Positions 1 to 7,080 are shown, numbered from the stretch's first letter. The stretch: DNA of 13,757 nucleotides from Microcaldota archaeon (GCA_030040595.1 JASHTL010000022.1:1-13757); one strand, 5' to 3'. Made by a program: numbers and translations. The notes: generated from the sequence alone by a model not told the origin.

Positions 1-107
1 TGAGTTATTTTTGATAGACCAATGATGTCATGACTGCTGTTCTGCATGAAGTACTCTGCAATATTTGTTGCTATGAATCCATTTACTCCAGTTACAAGTA
101 TTTTCAT
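1..107 (-). CDS. NAD-dependent epimerase/dehydratase (SDR), N-terminal part only
   Basis: The reading frame starts at the ATG at 105-107 and runs off the left edge, giving 35 visible residues. They begin MKILVTGVNGFIATNIAEYF, a beta strand followed by a T-G-x-x-G-F Rossmann loop typical of extended SDR nucleotide-sugar enzymes. The usual third glycine (GxxGxxG) is alanine. The start overlaps the TGA of the upstream SDR gene in an ATGA arrangement, so the two are very probably translationally coupled. The visible residues are clearly similar to the N-terminus of that neighbour (MKILITGVKGFMATNF), and the DNA is similar too, which points to tandem duplication. Substrate cannot be judged from this fragment. 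Confidence 0.8.
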   Translation of the reverse strand, partial: MKILVTGVNGFIATNIAEYFMQNSSHDIIGLSKIT

Positions 108-1090
108 TCAGACACCTGAGCTCTGCCGTTCTGATTAAACCACGATGGATTAGACTCGAACCATCTAATTGTTTTCTTTATGCCATCATCTAGGGAATAC
201 GCAGGTTTCCATCCAAGTTTCTTTAGCTTTGAACCGTCAAGATTGTAGTGTTCCTGATCTTTTTGCCGTCCCTTTAAATAGCCCATAAAAATATTCTCCT
301 TGCCTGCGATATCTAATATGCGCATTACCACCTCCTCTGTTGTGAAGCTTGTTTCTGGCACAATGTTATATACTTCGTCTTTTTTGCCTTTGTCAATTAT
401 GATATCTGTTGCTGCACATGTGTCGTCTATATAAAGCCAGTGACGTTTTAATGGATGCTCCTCGGCGTATAATTTGAACGTTTCGTTTTTGATACATTTT
501 ACTATTATCTTTGCTATTAGCTTGTTTAGATTCTGATATGGGCCATAGTTGTTCACCGGTCTTGCAATCTGGACATTAGTACCGAAGCAAAAGTTGTATG
601 CCTGTATGTACTGTTCTGCTGCGGCCTTGCTCGCAGAGTAGGGGTTTCTGGGAAAGAGAGGATCATCCTCCTTTCCTTTGCTGCCACCAGATGCAAATAC
701 GGCTTCTGTGCTGAACTGTATCATTCTTGTCTCTTTGCTGTTATGTCTCAGCCACTCAAGCAAATGCACTACCCCTTCTAGATTCGTTTTGAAAAATCCA
801 TATGGCTGCTCAAAACTTTTTATGACTTCAGTTTGTGAGGCAAAGTTGAGTATTATATCTGGCTCCTCCTTGTCCAATATCAACTTCAACTTGTAGCTAT
901 TTGTTATATCTGATGAATATAGGCTAAATCGCTTTGGGTATTTTTGCTTAACGTTCGAGATTACTAATTTCTCTCGCAGTTTTATAGGCTCATTCGACAC
1001 TCCTACAACTGTGTAGTTTGTATCTTGTAGGTAGTGCCCTGCAAAGTTTGTGGCCATGAACCCCTTAACTCCTGTAATTAATATTTTCAT
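104..1090 (-). CDS. NAD(P)-dependent nucleotide-sugar epimerase/dehydratase (extended SDR)
   Basis: A 328-residue cytosolic enzyme, normal length for extended SDRs acting on NDP-sugars. Visible motifs are a Rossmann loop at 6-13 (TGVKGFMA, last glycine replaced by alanine), D61-I62 for adenine contact, NFASQTE at 82-88, the Ser/Thr site in FSTEAVF (126-132), and the catalytic Y151-x3-K155 in PYSASK. RPVNNYGP (177-184) is the usual substrate-side motif. The dehydratase signature T-D-E is here T-E-A, so a classical 4,6-dehydratase reaction is doubtful; an epimerase, reductase or decarboxylase is equally possible. It starts 10 bases after the stop of the C-methyltransferase gene with a GTGA ribosome-binding site, and its stop overlaps the next SDR start. 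The operon probably makes a modified deoxysugar for surface glycans (inference). Confidence 0.9.
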   Translation of the reverse strand: MKILITGVKGFMATNFAGHYLQDTNYTVVGVSNEPIKLREKLVISNVKQKYPKRFSLYSSDITNSYKLKLILDKEEPDIILNFASQTEVIKSFEQPYGFFKTNLEGVVHLLEWLRHNSKETRMIQFSTEAVFASGGSKGKEDDPLFPRNPYSASKAAAEQYIQAYNFCFGTNVQIARPVNNYGPYQNLNKLIAKIIVKCIKNETFKLYAEEHPLKRHWLYIDDTCAATDIIIDKGKKDEVYNIVPETSFTTEEVVMRILDIAGKENIFMGYLKGRQKDQEHYNLDGSKLKKLGWKPAYSLDDGIKKTIRWFESNPSWFNQNGRAQVSE

Positions 1091-1100
1091 CCTTTCACTT

Positions 1101-2306
1101 TCATAATACCCTGCATGTCAAAGGATTTATCAGCTTGCCTCCTTTGTCGGTGTACCACTTAAGCTTCTCTTCGGCAAATTCGATATAGTTCCAAGCACCT
1201 ATTATAAGATAATCTGGCATGTCTTTTTCTATCAGTTTCTCATCTTTTATGAATATGTTTGCCTTTGGTATGTATCTGCCTATCTTGCTTGGAGAAACTT
1301 CGTACGCATACTCTATTTCTTTAGAAGTAAATCCACAAAAATTTATTAGGGTAGGAATTTTGGCTGGAACGGACCAAATACTTATCCTTTTCCCGTTCGC
1401 TTTTAGGTCCATCATCATGGACCGCAGAGACTTTCTTCTGTTATCTGCACGAATCTGTAATCCCTTCATTGTAGTAAGATCATAAAGTCCTAATTTTTCC
1501 TCCTCTCTTTCGAGTTTCGTATCGTGCCTCCCGCTCTTTTTGAGTGTGAATCTTAGCGACCCCCCATGTTGTTTTGGCATATATAGAACACTGTTCATTT
1601 TGAGCTTGCATTTATCTGCCAATGTTCGCATCGATTTTACGGTCCATACATAATAGTGTTCTGCGTAAAGAGTTTCTATTTCAAGGTGTTCTACCATACT
1701 TTTCAGCCAATGCACCTCTATTACAATTGACCCATCATCCTTTATCAGATTCTTCATTCCGAGCAGCATGTCTTCGGGGTCAGGTATATGGGCAAACACA
1801 TTGTTTGCAGTAACAAGGTCGGCATTTCCGTACTTTTTAACTAATTTTTTGCTGAGTTTCTGATTGAAGAAATTATTTATAGTTTCTGCGCCTCTTTTAT
1901 TTGCCATTTCTGCTATATTTATTGCAGGTTCTATCCCTATAACTTTCTTGAATCTCAAACTTTCCTTTAGAATCAAGACCTCTGCACCGTCATTTGAACC
2001 TATCACAATTGCAAGATCCTTTCCATTTAGCGTAGTCGAGACATCATTTGCCATCTCCTTAAAATGAGCTACAAGTTCCTTATTTACACTTGTAAGATAT
2101 AGATAATTCCTGAAAAGTTCATTCCCACTTACGATCTCAAGAAGCTGAAAAAGGCTGCAATTTGAGCATGAATAATATTTCAGGGGAAAACTTTTGACTT
2201 TTTTAAGTTCTTTTTTTAAAGGGAGATTATTAGAGCTTGGCATTACACCTAAGTCAAGATCTTGGGATAAGTTTGTGCTACCGCAGACAATACAGGAATT
2301 CCTCAT
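1101..2306 (-). CDS. Sugar C-methyltransferase of the TylC3/NovU/TcaB9 type
   Basis: A 401-residue SAM-dependent methyltransferase with the three-part layout of sugar C-3 methyltransferases. The N-terminal zinc site has C5, C8, C47 and C50. The SAM fold shows VIGSNDG (101-107), GIEPA (124-128) and NNVFAHIPD (168-176). The C-terminal third carries HGGSLRF (247-253), a WSVPAK loop (about 294-299) and a late GAWN motif. In the known family a Y-x-E-H tetrad and an upstream histidine take part in catalysis; here Y214-A-E216-H217 and H173 are kept. It likely methylates a ketone-bearing NDP-deoxysugar made with the SDR genes downstream in the same operon. The ATG is preceded by GTGA (2314-2317) at good spacing and by a TATA element at 2350-2357. 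Base composition is AT-rich like its neighbours. The family call is firm; the exact sugar is unknown. Confidence 0.9.
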   Translation of the reverse strand: MRNSCIVCGSTNLSQDLDLGVMPSSNNLPLKKELKKVKSFPLKYYSCSNCSLFQLLEIVSGNELFRNYLYLTSVNKELVAHFKEMANDVSTTLNGKDLAIVIGSNDGAEVLILKESLRFKKVIGIEPAINIAEMANKRGAETINNFFNQKLSKKLVKKYGNADLVTANNVFAHIPDPEDMLLGMKNLIKDDGSIVIEVHWLKSMVEHLEIETLYAEHYYVWTVKSMRTLADKCKLKMNSVLYMPKQHGGSLRFTLKKSGRHDTKLEREEEKLGLYDLTTMKGLQIRADNRRKSLRSMMMDLKANGKRISIWSVPAKIPTLINFCGFTSKEIEYAYEVSPSKIGRYIPKANIFIKDEKLIEKDMPDYLIIGAWNYIEFAEEKLKWYTDKGGKLINPLTCRVL

Positions 2307-2313
2307 CAGTAGT

Positions 2314-2317
2314 TCAC
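2314..2317 (-). promoter_or_regulatory. Ribosome-binding site of the C-methyltransferase gene
   Basis: GTGA on the minus strand lies 7 bases before the ATG and can pair with the archaeal 16S 3' end. It supports the start at 2306. Confidence 0.5.
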
Positions 2318-2349
2318 TTCTACAAGAGCATAATATGATACGGCCATTA

Positions 2350-2357
2350 TTTATATT
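2350..2357 (-). promoter_or_regulatory. TATA element of the C-methyltransferase/SDR operon
   Basis: AATATAAA on the minus strand. About 26 bases downstream puts the transcription start near 2327, leaving a leader of about 20 bases that contains GTGA before the ATG. It would drive the three-gene minus-strand sugar operon. Confidence 0.45.
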
Positions 2358-2402
2358 ACTTCGTGCAAATATTATCTGAATACAGTACTACACATATTTG
2401 GT

Positions 2403-2411
2403 CATATAAAG
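2403..2411 (+). promoter_or_regulatory. TATA element ahead of the cysteine-rich micro-ORF
   Basis: CATATAAAG on the plus strand. A start of transcription 26-27 bases downstream of its centre falls near 2433, one or two bases before the ATG at 2435. The site could instead produce a long leader for the methyltransferase at 2549. Confidence 0.4.
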
Positions 2412-2434
2412 ATTATCGCAGCGTGCTTGGCTTA

Positions 2435-2500
2435 ATGCTAGCTAAATCTTGTGAAATCTGTCCACTTACTAATGCAAACTGCACTTTTGAGTGTTGGTAA
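2435..2500 (+). CDS. Possible leaderless 21-residue four-cysteine microprotein
   Basis: A short frame from ATG to TAA encodes 21 residues ending CEICPLTNANCTFECW, with cysteines spaced C-x2-C-x7-C-x3-C. Four cysteines in 21 residues could bind one metal ion. A good TATA element at 2403-2411 sits at the distance expected for a leaderless transcript beginning at the ATG. A GTG at 2423 in the same frame would add four residues. The gap is AT-rich and otherwise unexplained. It may be a chance ORF or the remnant of a larger zinc-ribbon protein; I do not recognise it. Confidence 0.25.
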   Translation: MLAKSCEICPLTNANCTFECW

Positions 2501-2508
2501 TTTAAATA
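2501..2508 (+). promoter_or_regulatory. TATA element of the small methyltransferase gene
   Basis: TTTAAATA matches the archaeal TATA consensus. The predicted transcription start is near 2531, about 18 bases before the GTG start at 2549. Confidence 0.5.
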
Positions 2509-2538
2509 TCTTCTAACATCAATTTATTCAACATATAC

Positions 2539-2543
2539 GTGAT
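2539..2543 (+). promoter_or_regulatory. Ribosome-binding site deciding a GTG start
   Basis: GTGAT lies 5 bases before the GTG at 2549 and matches the GGTGAT-type archaeal Shine-Dalgarno sequence. It supports the unusual start codon; the next in-frame ATG (codon 22) would cut into the protein's N-terminal segment. Confidence 0.5.
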
Positions 2544-2548
2544 ACTAG

Positions 2549-3193
2549 GTGCCCGTAACACTTTTTAATAAGATTAGTGAGCCTTTTTGGGCTAATCCAG
2601 GTAGAAGAGATATGGCGAGGCGACTCTTACTCGGTAACATGAAAAAGGAAAAAGAAATGCTCCTCACAGTAGTTAATCCATCAATTAAGTCGTTCTTAGA
2701 CTTGGGCTGTGGTACTGGAGAATTCTGCGAGGTAATTTCACCTAAGATCTATCATGGCATCGATATCGATGCACGTGGTATAGACCAGGCAAGAATCCTG
2801 CACCCTAGATATAAATTTTCCAAAAGAAAGACGGGATTTAAGATAACTGGCAAGTATGATTTGGTTGCGTTAATTGGTACGGTCCACCATCTTAGTCCAA
2901 AGGATTTCAGATCTATGCTTGGTGAAATTCTAGGTTCGCTACTTACGAAGGATGGAAAACTTCTAATAATGGATCCACTACATGAGAAAGAACAAAAACA
3001 GTTTTTGGGTAAACTCGTATTTAGCAATGATCGTGGAAATTTCCATAGAACGAGGGAGCAGGTGGTCTCAGAGATCAGATGCATGTTTAACATAATAAGG
3101 TATGAGACATATCAGGAAAGGATGCTTACTTTTTATTTACTTGTAGGAACCCCAATAAGAAAAGGAAAGAAATTCAGAGTCGATTCCGTATAG
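2549..3193 (+). CDS. Class I SAM-dependent methyltransferase
   Basis: A 214-residue soluble protein beginning with GTG. It has SAM motif I at 50-57 (LDLGCGTG), acidic residues D72 and D74 at the end of strand 2 (HGIDIDARG), and the post-motif segment YDLVALIGTVHHLS (103-116) typical of the Methyltransf_11/25 group. No zinc finger or membrane segment is seen, and the length fits a minimal catalytic domain with a short cap. It is divergent from the sugar operon and shares its AT-rich composition, so it may O- or N-methylate a glycan or lipid intermediate in the same cluster (inference). The substrate cannot be read from the sequence. Confidence 0.85.
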   Translation: MPVTLFNKISEPFWANPGRRDMARRLLLGNMKKEKEMLLTVVNPSIKSFLDLGCGTGEFCEVISPKIYHGIDIDARGIDQARILHPRYKFSKRKTGFKITGKYDLVALIGTVHHLSPKDFRSMLGEILGSLLTKDGKLLIMDPLHEKEQKQFLGKLVFSNDRGNFHRTREQVVSEIRCMFNIIRYETYQERMLTFYLLVGTPIRKGKKFRVDSV

Positions 3194-3222
3194 ACCAGTT
3201 ATAATTTATGAAGTGAGCAAAA

Positions 3223-3230
3223 TTATATAT
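3223..3230 (+). promoter_or_regulatory. TATA element of the MoxR gene
   Basis: TTATATAT lies in the 88-base gap before the MoxR gene. The predicted transcription start is near 3253, about 30 bases before the TTG start. No clear Shine-Dalgarno sequence follows. Confidence 0.45.
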
Positions 3231-3281
3231 ATTGTTGAAAGGTAAGCGTTAACTCTGTCTACATAGCTGCCATTTATTAAT

Positions 3282-4223
3282 TTGCAATACGCATCACTTT
3301 CCGGTGCTCATTTGGTAGAAGCGCATGAAGCCTTCCAGCAGGTTCTAGCGGAGATGAAGAAGCACATAGCAGGCAAGAGCGACACAATTGAACTTATGTT
3401 CATTACCATCGTCGCAAACGGCCACGCGCTCCTTGAGGGAGTACCCGGAGTGGCGAAGACTACTATGTGCAAGGCCATGGCAGACACTATGCAGGCAGAG
3501 TTCAAGAGGATCCAGGGAACCCCAGATCTTGTACCCGCGGACATAGTCGGCTACGCTTATATCGACGAGAAGAACGAGACCAAGTTCAAGAAGGGGCCAG
3601 TTTTTACGAACATACTCCTCGTTGACGAGCTGAACAGGTCGCCGCCAAAGACCATGAGCGCGTTTCTGGAAACACTGGAGGAGAGGATGGTCACAGCTGG
3701 AGGAGTCGACATGCCGCTGCCCTTGCCGTTCACTGCGTTTGCGACACAGAATCCGCTCAAGATAGAGGGCACTGAACCCCTGCCCAAGGTACTTGCTGAC
3801 AGATTCATCGTCAAGATCGACGTCGACTACCCGAAGATGGAGGAAGAGGAGGAGATGATGCGGCTCAAGGAGAATGAGGAGAAGGAGGTGATTCAGAAGA
3901 TTATAACTACCAGCGATATACTTGAGATGCAGGGAAAGGCGAAGACGGTCGCAATGGCTAGCGACGTCAACGAGTACATAGCAAAGATAGTCAGTGCGAC
4001 AAGAACAGACATACACGTGGTCATGGGAGCGAGCCCAAGGGCGGATCTTGCCTTCATGCGCGCTGGCAAGGCTAGGGCGCTGATACAGGGGAGAGACCAC
4101 GTGACAATAGACGACATAAAGTTCCTCGCAAGGCCAGTCTTGAGCCATAGGATGGCTGTCCGCTCCACCGGAGGTATAGGCGTCCACGGTATAATAGATG
4201 GGATAATAGCCACGCTGAGGTAG
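3282..4223 (+). CDS. MoxR-family AAA+ ATPase
   Basis: A 313-residue ATPase of normal MoxR length. Walker A is GVPGVAKT (53-60), Walker B is ILLVDELNR (111-119, D115 and E116), sensor 1 is in ATQNP (154-158, N157), and a C-terminal lid carries the GASPRADL sensor-2 region. Alanine before the Walker A lysine is common in this family. MoxR proteins act as chaperone-like ATPases that help assemble or activate partner complexes, usually with a DUF58/VWA protein encoded next door; no such partner is present here. The start is uncertain: an in-frame stop at 3264 leaves TTG 3282 as the best choice, TTG 3312 being the alternative. It is the first gene of the GC-richer segment, and its stop directly abuts the stop of the convergent gene. 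Confidence 0.93.
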   Translation: MQYASLSGAHLVEAHEAFQQVLAEMKKHIAGKSDTIELMFITIVANGHALLEGVPGVAKTTMCKAMADTMQAEFKRIQGTPDLVPADIVGYAYIDEKNETKFKKGPVFTNILLVDELNRSPPKTMSAFLETLEERMVTAGGVDMPLPLPFTAFATQNPLKIEGTEPLPKVLADRFIVKIDVDYPKMEEEEEMMRLKENEEKEVIQKIITTSDILEMQGKAKTVAMASDVNEYIAKIVSATRTDIHVVMGASPRADLAFMRAGKARALIQGRDHVTIDDIKFLARPVLSHRMAVRSTGGIGVHGIIDGIIATLR

Positions 4224-6518
4224 TCAGCCGCAGCTTGTACTGTTATAGAAAACCCTGATGCTGCTGAACCCTGCCTCTATCGAGAGGTCAGGCACGCTTA
4301 TGCTTCTGAAGACATTCGCAGTGCTTGACAATGTTATGTTGTTGTATCCTGCAGTTGCGTTTAGGGTGAACGAATAATTGTTGGCACCATACTGCACACG
4401 TGCGCTCTTGAGCAACAATGCGCCTTTGTAAGCATAGAGAGTAGCATTGTATAGAGGATATGCCTCCGTGCATACTGTAACACTCTCGTTACGCGGCACA
4501 AGTATAGTCATGCCGTCCGTGTAATTCAAGTCTGTAAACCAGAGACTTGTCCATATGCTGTAGTTATAAGGACAACTTGATCCGCAGACCAGGTATGCCG
4601 CAGGCACCCATATGCCAGAGAGCAATGATGTAGCGTTGTTCGGCGGAACAGCAGCGTCAGGCACCGAAAAGAGCTCTGTTGACGTGCCGTTGTACAGCAG
4701 CTTTCCATGCAGTGCGACCATCTCCTGCAAGATGGAATTCAAGGTGCTGGTATTATACGTTGGCATAGCATTTCCCGGCAGGTACTTGACGATCATTATT
4801 CTGCTCACGTTATAGCTGGAGAGCATTACCCTGTTTGCAATCGTATAGTTCTCCTCTATCGGATACCCGGCGAAACCGAAATTGTTACCTGGATTCGATG
4901 CGGGCGGTGAGTAGTTTGCGACCAGCGGTAGATCGAACGGGTAGAATATCTGCGGCCCTGATACTCTGGACGTGTATCCACCTATTATCGGCTGCATGAA
5001 CTGGCTCTGGTAATACATCGCAATGTATGTGTATCCAGGGTACGGCTCCGTGGGCAGCACCAGCATCGTTCCGTTTACACTTCCTGGTGCAGACTTGTAC
5101 GCGGTAGGTATGGTTCCGTTTACATAGAACGAGTTGATAAAGCTGCCTGTGATTGGAAGACCTGTGCACTCTATGAAGATGAGTGCGGACACAACGGCGG
5201 CGAGTGCCGTGACCTGCATCCTGATACGTTTTGTCCTCATCCTTTCGAAGAGGTATTTCAGCCCGTATGCAGCAAGTATCGCCATGGACAGCGCGACAAA
5301 GATGTCGAACCTGCCTGGCTCGCGTATAATGTTGAGAAGAGGCAGCTGGGAAAGAATTAAGTATATGCCAGGTATGCCGGTGTTGTATCCATATATCACG
5401 ACGAATGGGCCGAGCGAGATCCATGCAAAGAGGAGTGCCGGAGAGAGCCAGATTATTGTCCTCGAGAGGGCGGTCTTCTTAATATCGTAGTATATGCCGA
5501 TTAACGAGAGCGCGATCACCGTGTAGCCGGCGTATGCCATGTTCTCCCAGGGGTCTCCATATGAAATGTTATCATCATAGCTCGCAGAGATGCCGTTGAA
5601 CAGACCGTTGAATTCGCTTGGCAGGAAGAACGAGGCGAGATCGTTGCTCCATTGGGCCGATGACCCCAAGGAAGAGCCCTCCGCTGCAAAGGCCAGTTGA
5701 TTGTCATAGATTATGCCATGCACCACAGGTATTATTAGCGGCAGGCTTATCACTACTGTGATTGCTGCAATCTCGAGGAAACTCATCGCAGACTTCCTGT
5801 TCAGAACGGCCTTTCTCGAGTCAGTGAATGCCATAAAATAGAGAAATGCCAATACGAACATCAGCGTCATTACGCCCTCCTCAAGGTTTCCCGTGAAGTT
5901 TAGCAGCACGAAAGAAACTGCAGCGCCAAATGCATACCTGTGCCTATGAGATTTGATAGCTAGGATCAGGAAGAGCATGAACAGGGGTATGAACCCGACC
6001 GAAACCCAGTCCAGGAATGCATATCCGTGCGCTATGTTCACTGAGCTGAATGCGAATGCCAGTCCTGCAACAAAAGATGCGCGTTTGTCCGATGTAAGGT
6101 AAAGGGTCAGGAAGTACGTGAAGAGCCCGGAGAGGGCAAAGCCTAGAAGCACTATAACGTTATATGCCAGCGGAAGGCTTATGCCTTGTAAGGGGGATGT
6201 GAAGAGTCCGTCCAGAGGCATAAGAGTCTGGAGCGCCAGGTTCGTTCCATAGGGATAGTAGACCATATTGGTGGCATAGAGCGGGCCTCCGCCGCCAAAC
6301 AGCGCGTGATTTGTCCACCATAGGCTCCATAGGCTTAGATAGTCATCTCCGCCTCCACTTGTTGAGAGTATGCTTGTCGGGTTTAGCATTGCAGGCCAGA
6401 AAACAGCTATGGTGATTATCAGGTAGATTGTAAAGGCGAGCAGGGTGGACCATCCAAGTATCTTGGGGAAGGTTTCTCTGTCAAATCCTTTATAGCTGCC
6501 GTCTCTCTTTTCGCTCAA
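4224..6518 (-). CDS. GT-C-like polytopic membrane protein with sequon-rich external domain
   Basis: A 764-residue protein in two halves. Residues 20-460 hold about ten or more hydrophobic helices. An acidic GGGDDY motif (55-60) in the first external loop, a YYPYGTNLALQ segment (87-97), the PLAYN segment and IREPGRF (398-404) recall GT-C/YfhO-like membrane proteins that use lipid-linked sugars. Residues 461-764 look like an external beta-rich domain with about sixteen N-x-S/T sequons (for example N467, N482, N557, N570, N589, N610, N665, N677, N691, N720, N759) and a terminal SCG. A role in surface glycan or protein glycosylation is likely, but the activity is inferred. It starts with TTG, since the next Met is residue 44. 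It is transcribed divergently from the pilin-like gene and ends exactly against the MoxR gene. Confidence 0.8.
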   Translation of the reverse strand: MSEKRDGSYKGFDRETFPKILGWSTLLAFTIYLIITIAVFWPAMLNPTSILSTSGGGDDYLSLWSLWWTNHALFGGGGPLYATNMVYYPYGTNLALQTLMPLDGLFTSPLQGISLPLAYNVIVLLGFALSGLFTYFLTLYLTSDKRASFVAGLAFAFSSVNIAHGYAFLDWVSVGFIPLFMLFLILAIKSHRHRYAFGAAVSFVLLNFTGNLEEGVMTLMFVLAFLYFMAFTDSRKAVLNRKSAMSFLEIAAITVVISLPLIIPVVHGIIYDNQLAFAAEGSSLGSSAQWSNDLASFFLPSEFNGLFNGISASYDDNISYGDPWENMAYAGYTVIALSLIGIYYDIKKTALSRTIIWLSPALLFAWISLGPFVVIYGYNTGIPGIYLILSQLPLLNIIREPGRFDIFVALSMAILAAYGLKYLFERMRTKRIRMQVTALAAVVSALIFIECTGLPITGSFINSFYVNGTIPTAYKSAPGSVNGTMLVLPTEPYPGYTYIAMYYQSQFMQPIIGGYTSRVSGPQIFYPFDLPLVANYSPPASNPGNNFGFAGYPIEENYTIANRVMLSSYNVSRIMIVKYLPGNAMPTYNTSTLNSILQEMVALHGKLLYNGTSTELFSVPDAAVPPNNATSLLSGIWVPAAYLVCGSSCPYNYSIWTSLWFTDLNYTDGMTILVPRNESVTVCTEAYPLYNATLYAYKGALLLKSARVQYGANNYSFTLNATAGYNNITLSSTANVFRSISVPDLSIEAGFSSIRVFYNSTSCG

Positions 6519-6599
6519 GAACTCAGACCTGACCGGTCGGATATCCAGTTAAGGCATCCGGTAAAGCCAATCTACGTTAAGTCTCAGTATAAGCAAAGG

Positions 6600-6607
6600 T
6601 ATAAAAA
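6600..6607 (+). promoter_or_regulatory. TATA element in the divergent gap before the pilin-like gene
   Basis: TATAAAAA predicts a transcription start near 6629, about 20 bases before the ATG at 6649. A second AT-rich stretch at 6613-6621 would give a nearly leaderless transcript. Read on the minus strand, the same element (TTTTTATA) could serve the divergent GT-C-like gene with a leader of about 60 bases. Confidence 0.4.
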
Positions 6608-6648
6608 GGAGTATTATTATATCTAAACTGCATGATAGGCACGATTCT

Positions 6649-7017
6649 ATGAGAATAACAAATGCAATGAAATTGCTGTACCTGACTATACTGGTCGGAT
6701 CTGTACTTGTTTCGACAGTTGCGGCAGACAATAGCGCAGGAGCTACGCTCTCTGCAAGCCTTTGCAGCATAGTAGCTGACATAAGGACAGTCATAGGCAT
6801 ATTGGCATTGGTACTCTTCATAATAGGCGGAACGATGTATGCGGCTGCACACCTGCTTCCTGCCGCTGGAAACTTAAGGGGTAACCTGCAGGGATGGTCT
6901 ATGGGTATGATAGTCGGCGGAATCGTCGGACTTATACTCGTGCTGATCGCACCTACCCTACTCAATGTAATAATATCTATCGGCGGAAGTAATAGCATAT
7001 CAGCATCAGGCTGCTGA
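6649..7017 (+). CDS. VirB2/TrbC-like type IV secretion pilin candidate
   Basis: A 122-residue protein with a signal peptide (about 1-26, likely cleavage near VAA-D), a short external segment with C39, helix 1 (about 45-67), a short polar loop with R77, helix 2 (about 84-108) and a tail ending in C122. Size, leader, two helices and the glycine-rich second helix (MIVGGIVGLILVLI) are those of VirB2/TrbC and archaeal CedA1-type pilins, which form the filament of conjugation and DNA-import systems. It lacks the class III leader of archaellin-like pilins. It has its own promoter and terminator, and the large membrane proteins from 9800 onward may belong to the same machine. Alternative: an unrelated two-helix membrane protein. 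M7 is a second possible start. Confidence 0.55.
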   Translation: MRITNAMKLLYLTILVGSVLVSTVAADNSAGATLSASLCSIVADIRTVIGILALVLFIIGGTMYAAAHLLPAAGNLRGNLQGWSMGMIVGGIVGLILVLIAPTLLNVIISIGGSNSISASGC

Positions 7018-7035
7018 TCGCGATTGAGTCTTGAT

Positions 7036-7076
7036 GAAAAAGGATGCCACGAATCGTGGCATCCCGCTTTCTTTTT
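7036..7076 (+). terminator. Hairpin terminator after the pilin-like gene
   Basis: A perfect 11-base inverted repeat (GGATGCCACGA at 7042-7052, TCGTGGCATCC at 7054-7064) is preceded by an A run (7037-7041) and followed by a T-rich tract (CTTTCTTTTT, 7067-7076). It begins 18 bases after the pilin-like stop. This is the form of an intrinsic terminator and could isolate the highly expressed pilin transcript. The T tract merges into the TATA element of the next gene. Confidence 0.65.
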
Positions 7077-7080
7077 ATAA
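7072..7080 (+). promoter_or_regulatory. TATA element of the second GT-C-like gene
   Basis: TTTTTATAA sits at the end of the terminator. The predicted transcription start near 7102 is downstream of the ATG at 7044 and about 8 bases before the ATG at 7110, which supports the later start. Confidence 0.4.

Noticed and set aside
2307..2548. A tRNA or small structured RNA in the divergent gap
   Set aside because: No cloverleaf, no T-arm consensus and no strong GC stem was found; the gap is AT-rich and best explained by promoters and possibly a micro-ORF.
3345..4187. A 280-codon minus-strand frame
   Set aside because: It is the antisense of the MoxR gene, whose Walker motifs are clear. The product shows no recognisable domain.
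3282..4223. MoxR as the motor ATPase of the proposed secretion system
   Set aside because: Its motifs are those of MoxR AAA+ chaperones, not of VirB4/VirD4 RecA-like ATPases, and it is convergent with and separated from the pilin and channel genes.
6531..6538. The palindrome GACCGGTC as an operator
   Set aside because: It is only 8 bases, the flanks do not extend the symmetry perfectly, and no second copy was noticed at a comparable site.
6549..6998. A 149-codon minus-strand frame with hydrophobic residues
   Set aside because: It is antisense to the pilin-like gene and its hydrophobicity is explained by complementary codons. It has no promoter or ribosome-binding site of its own.
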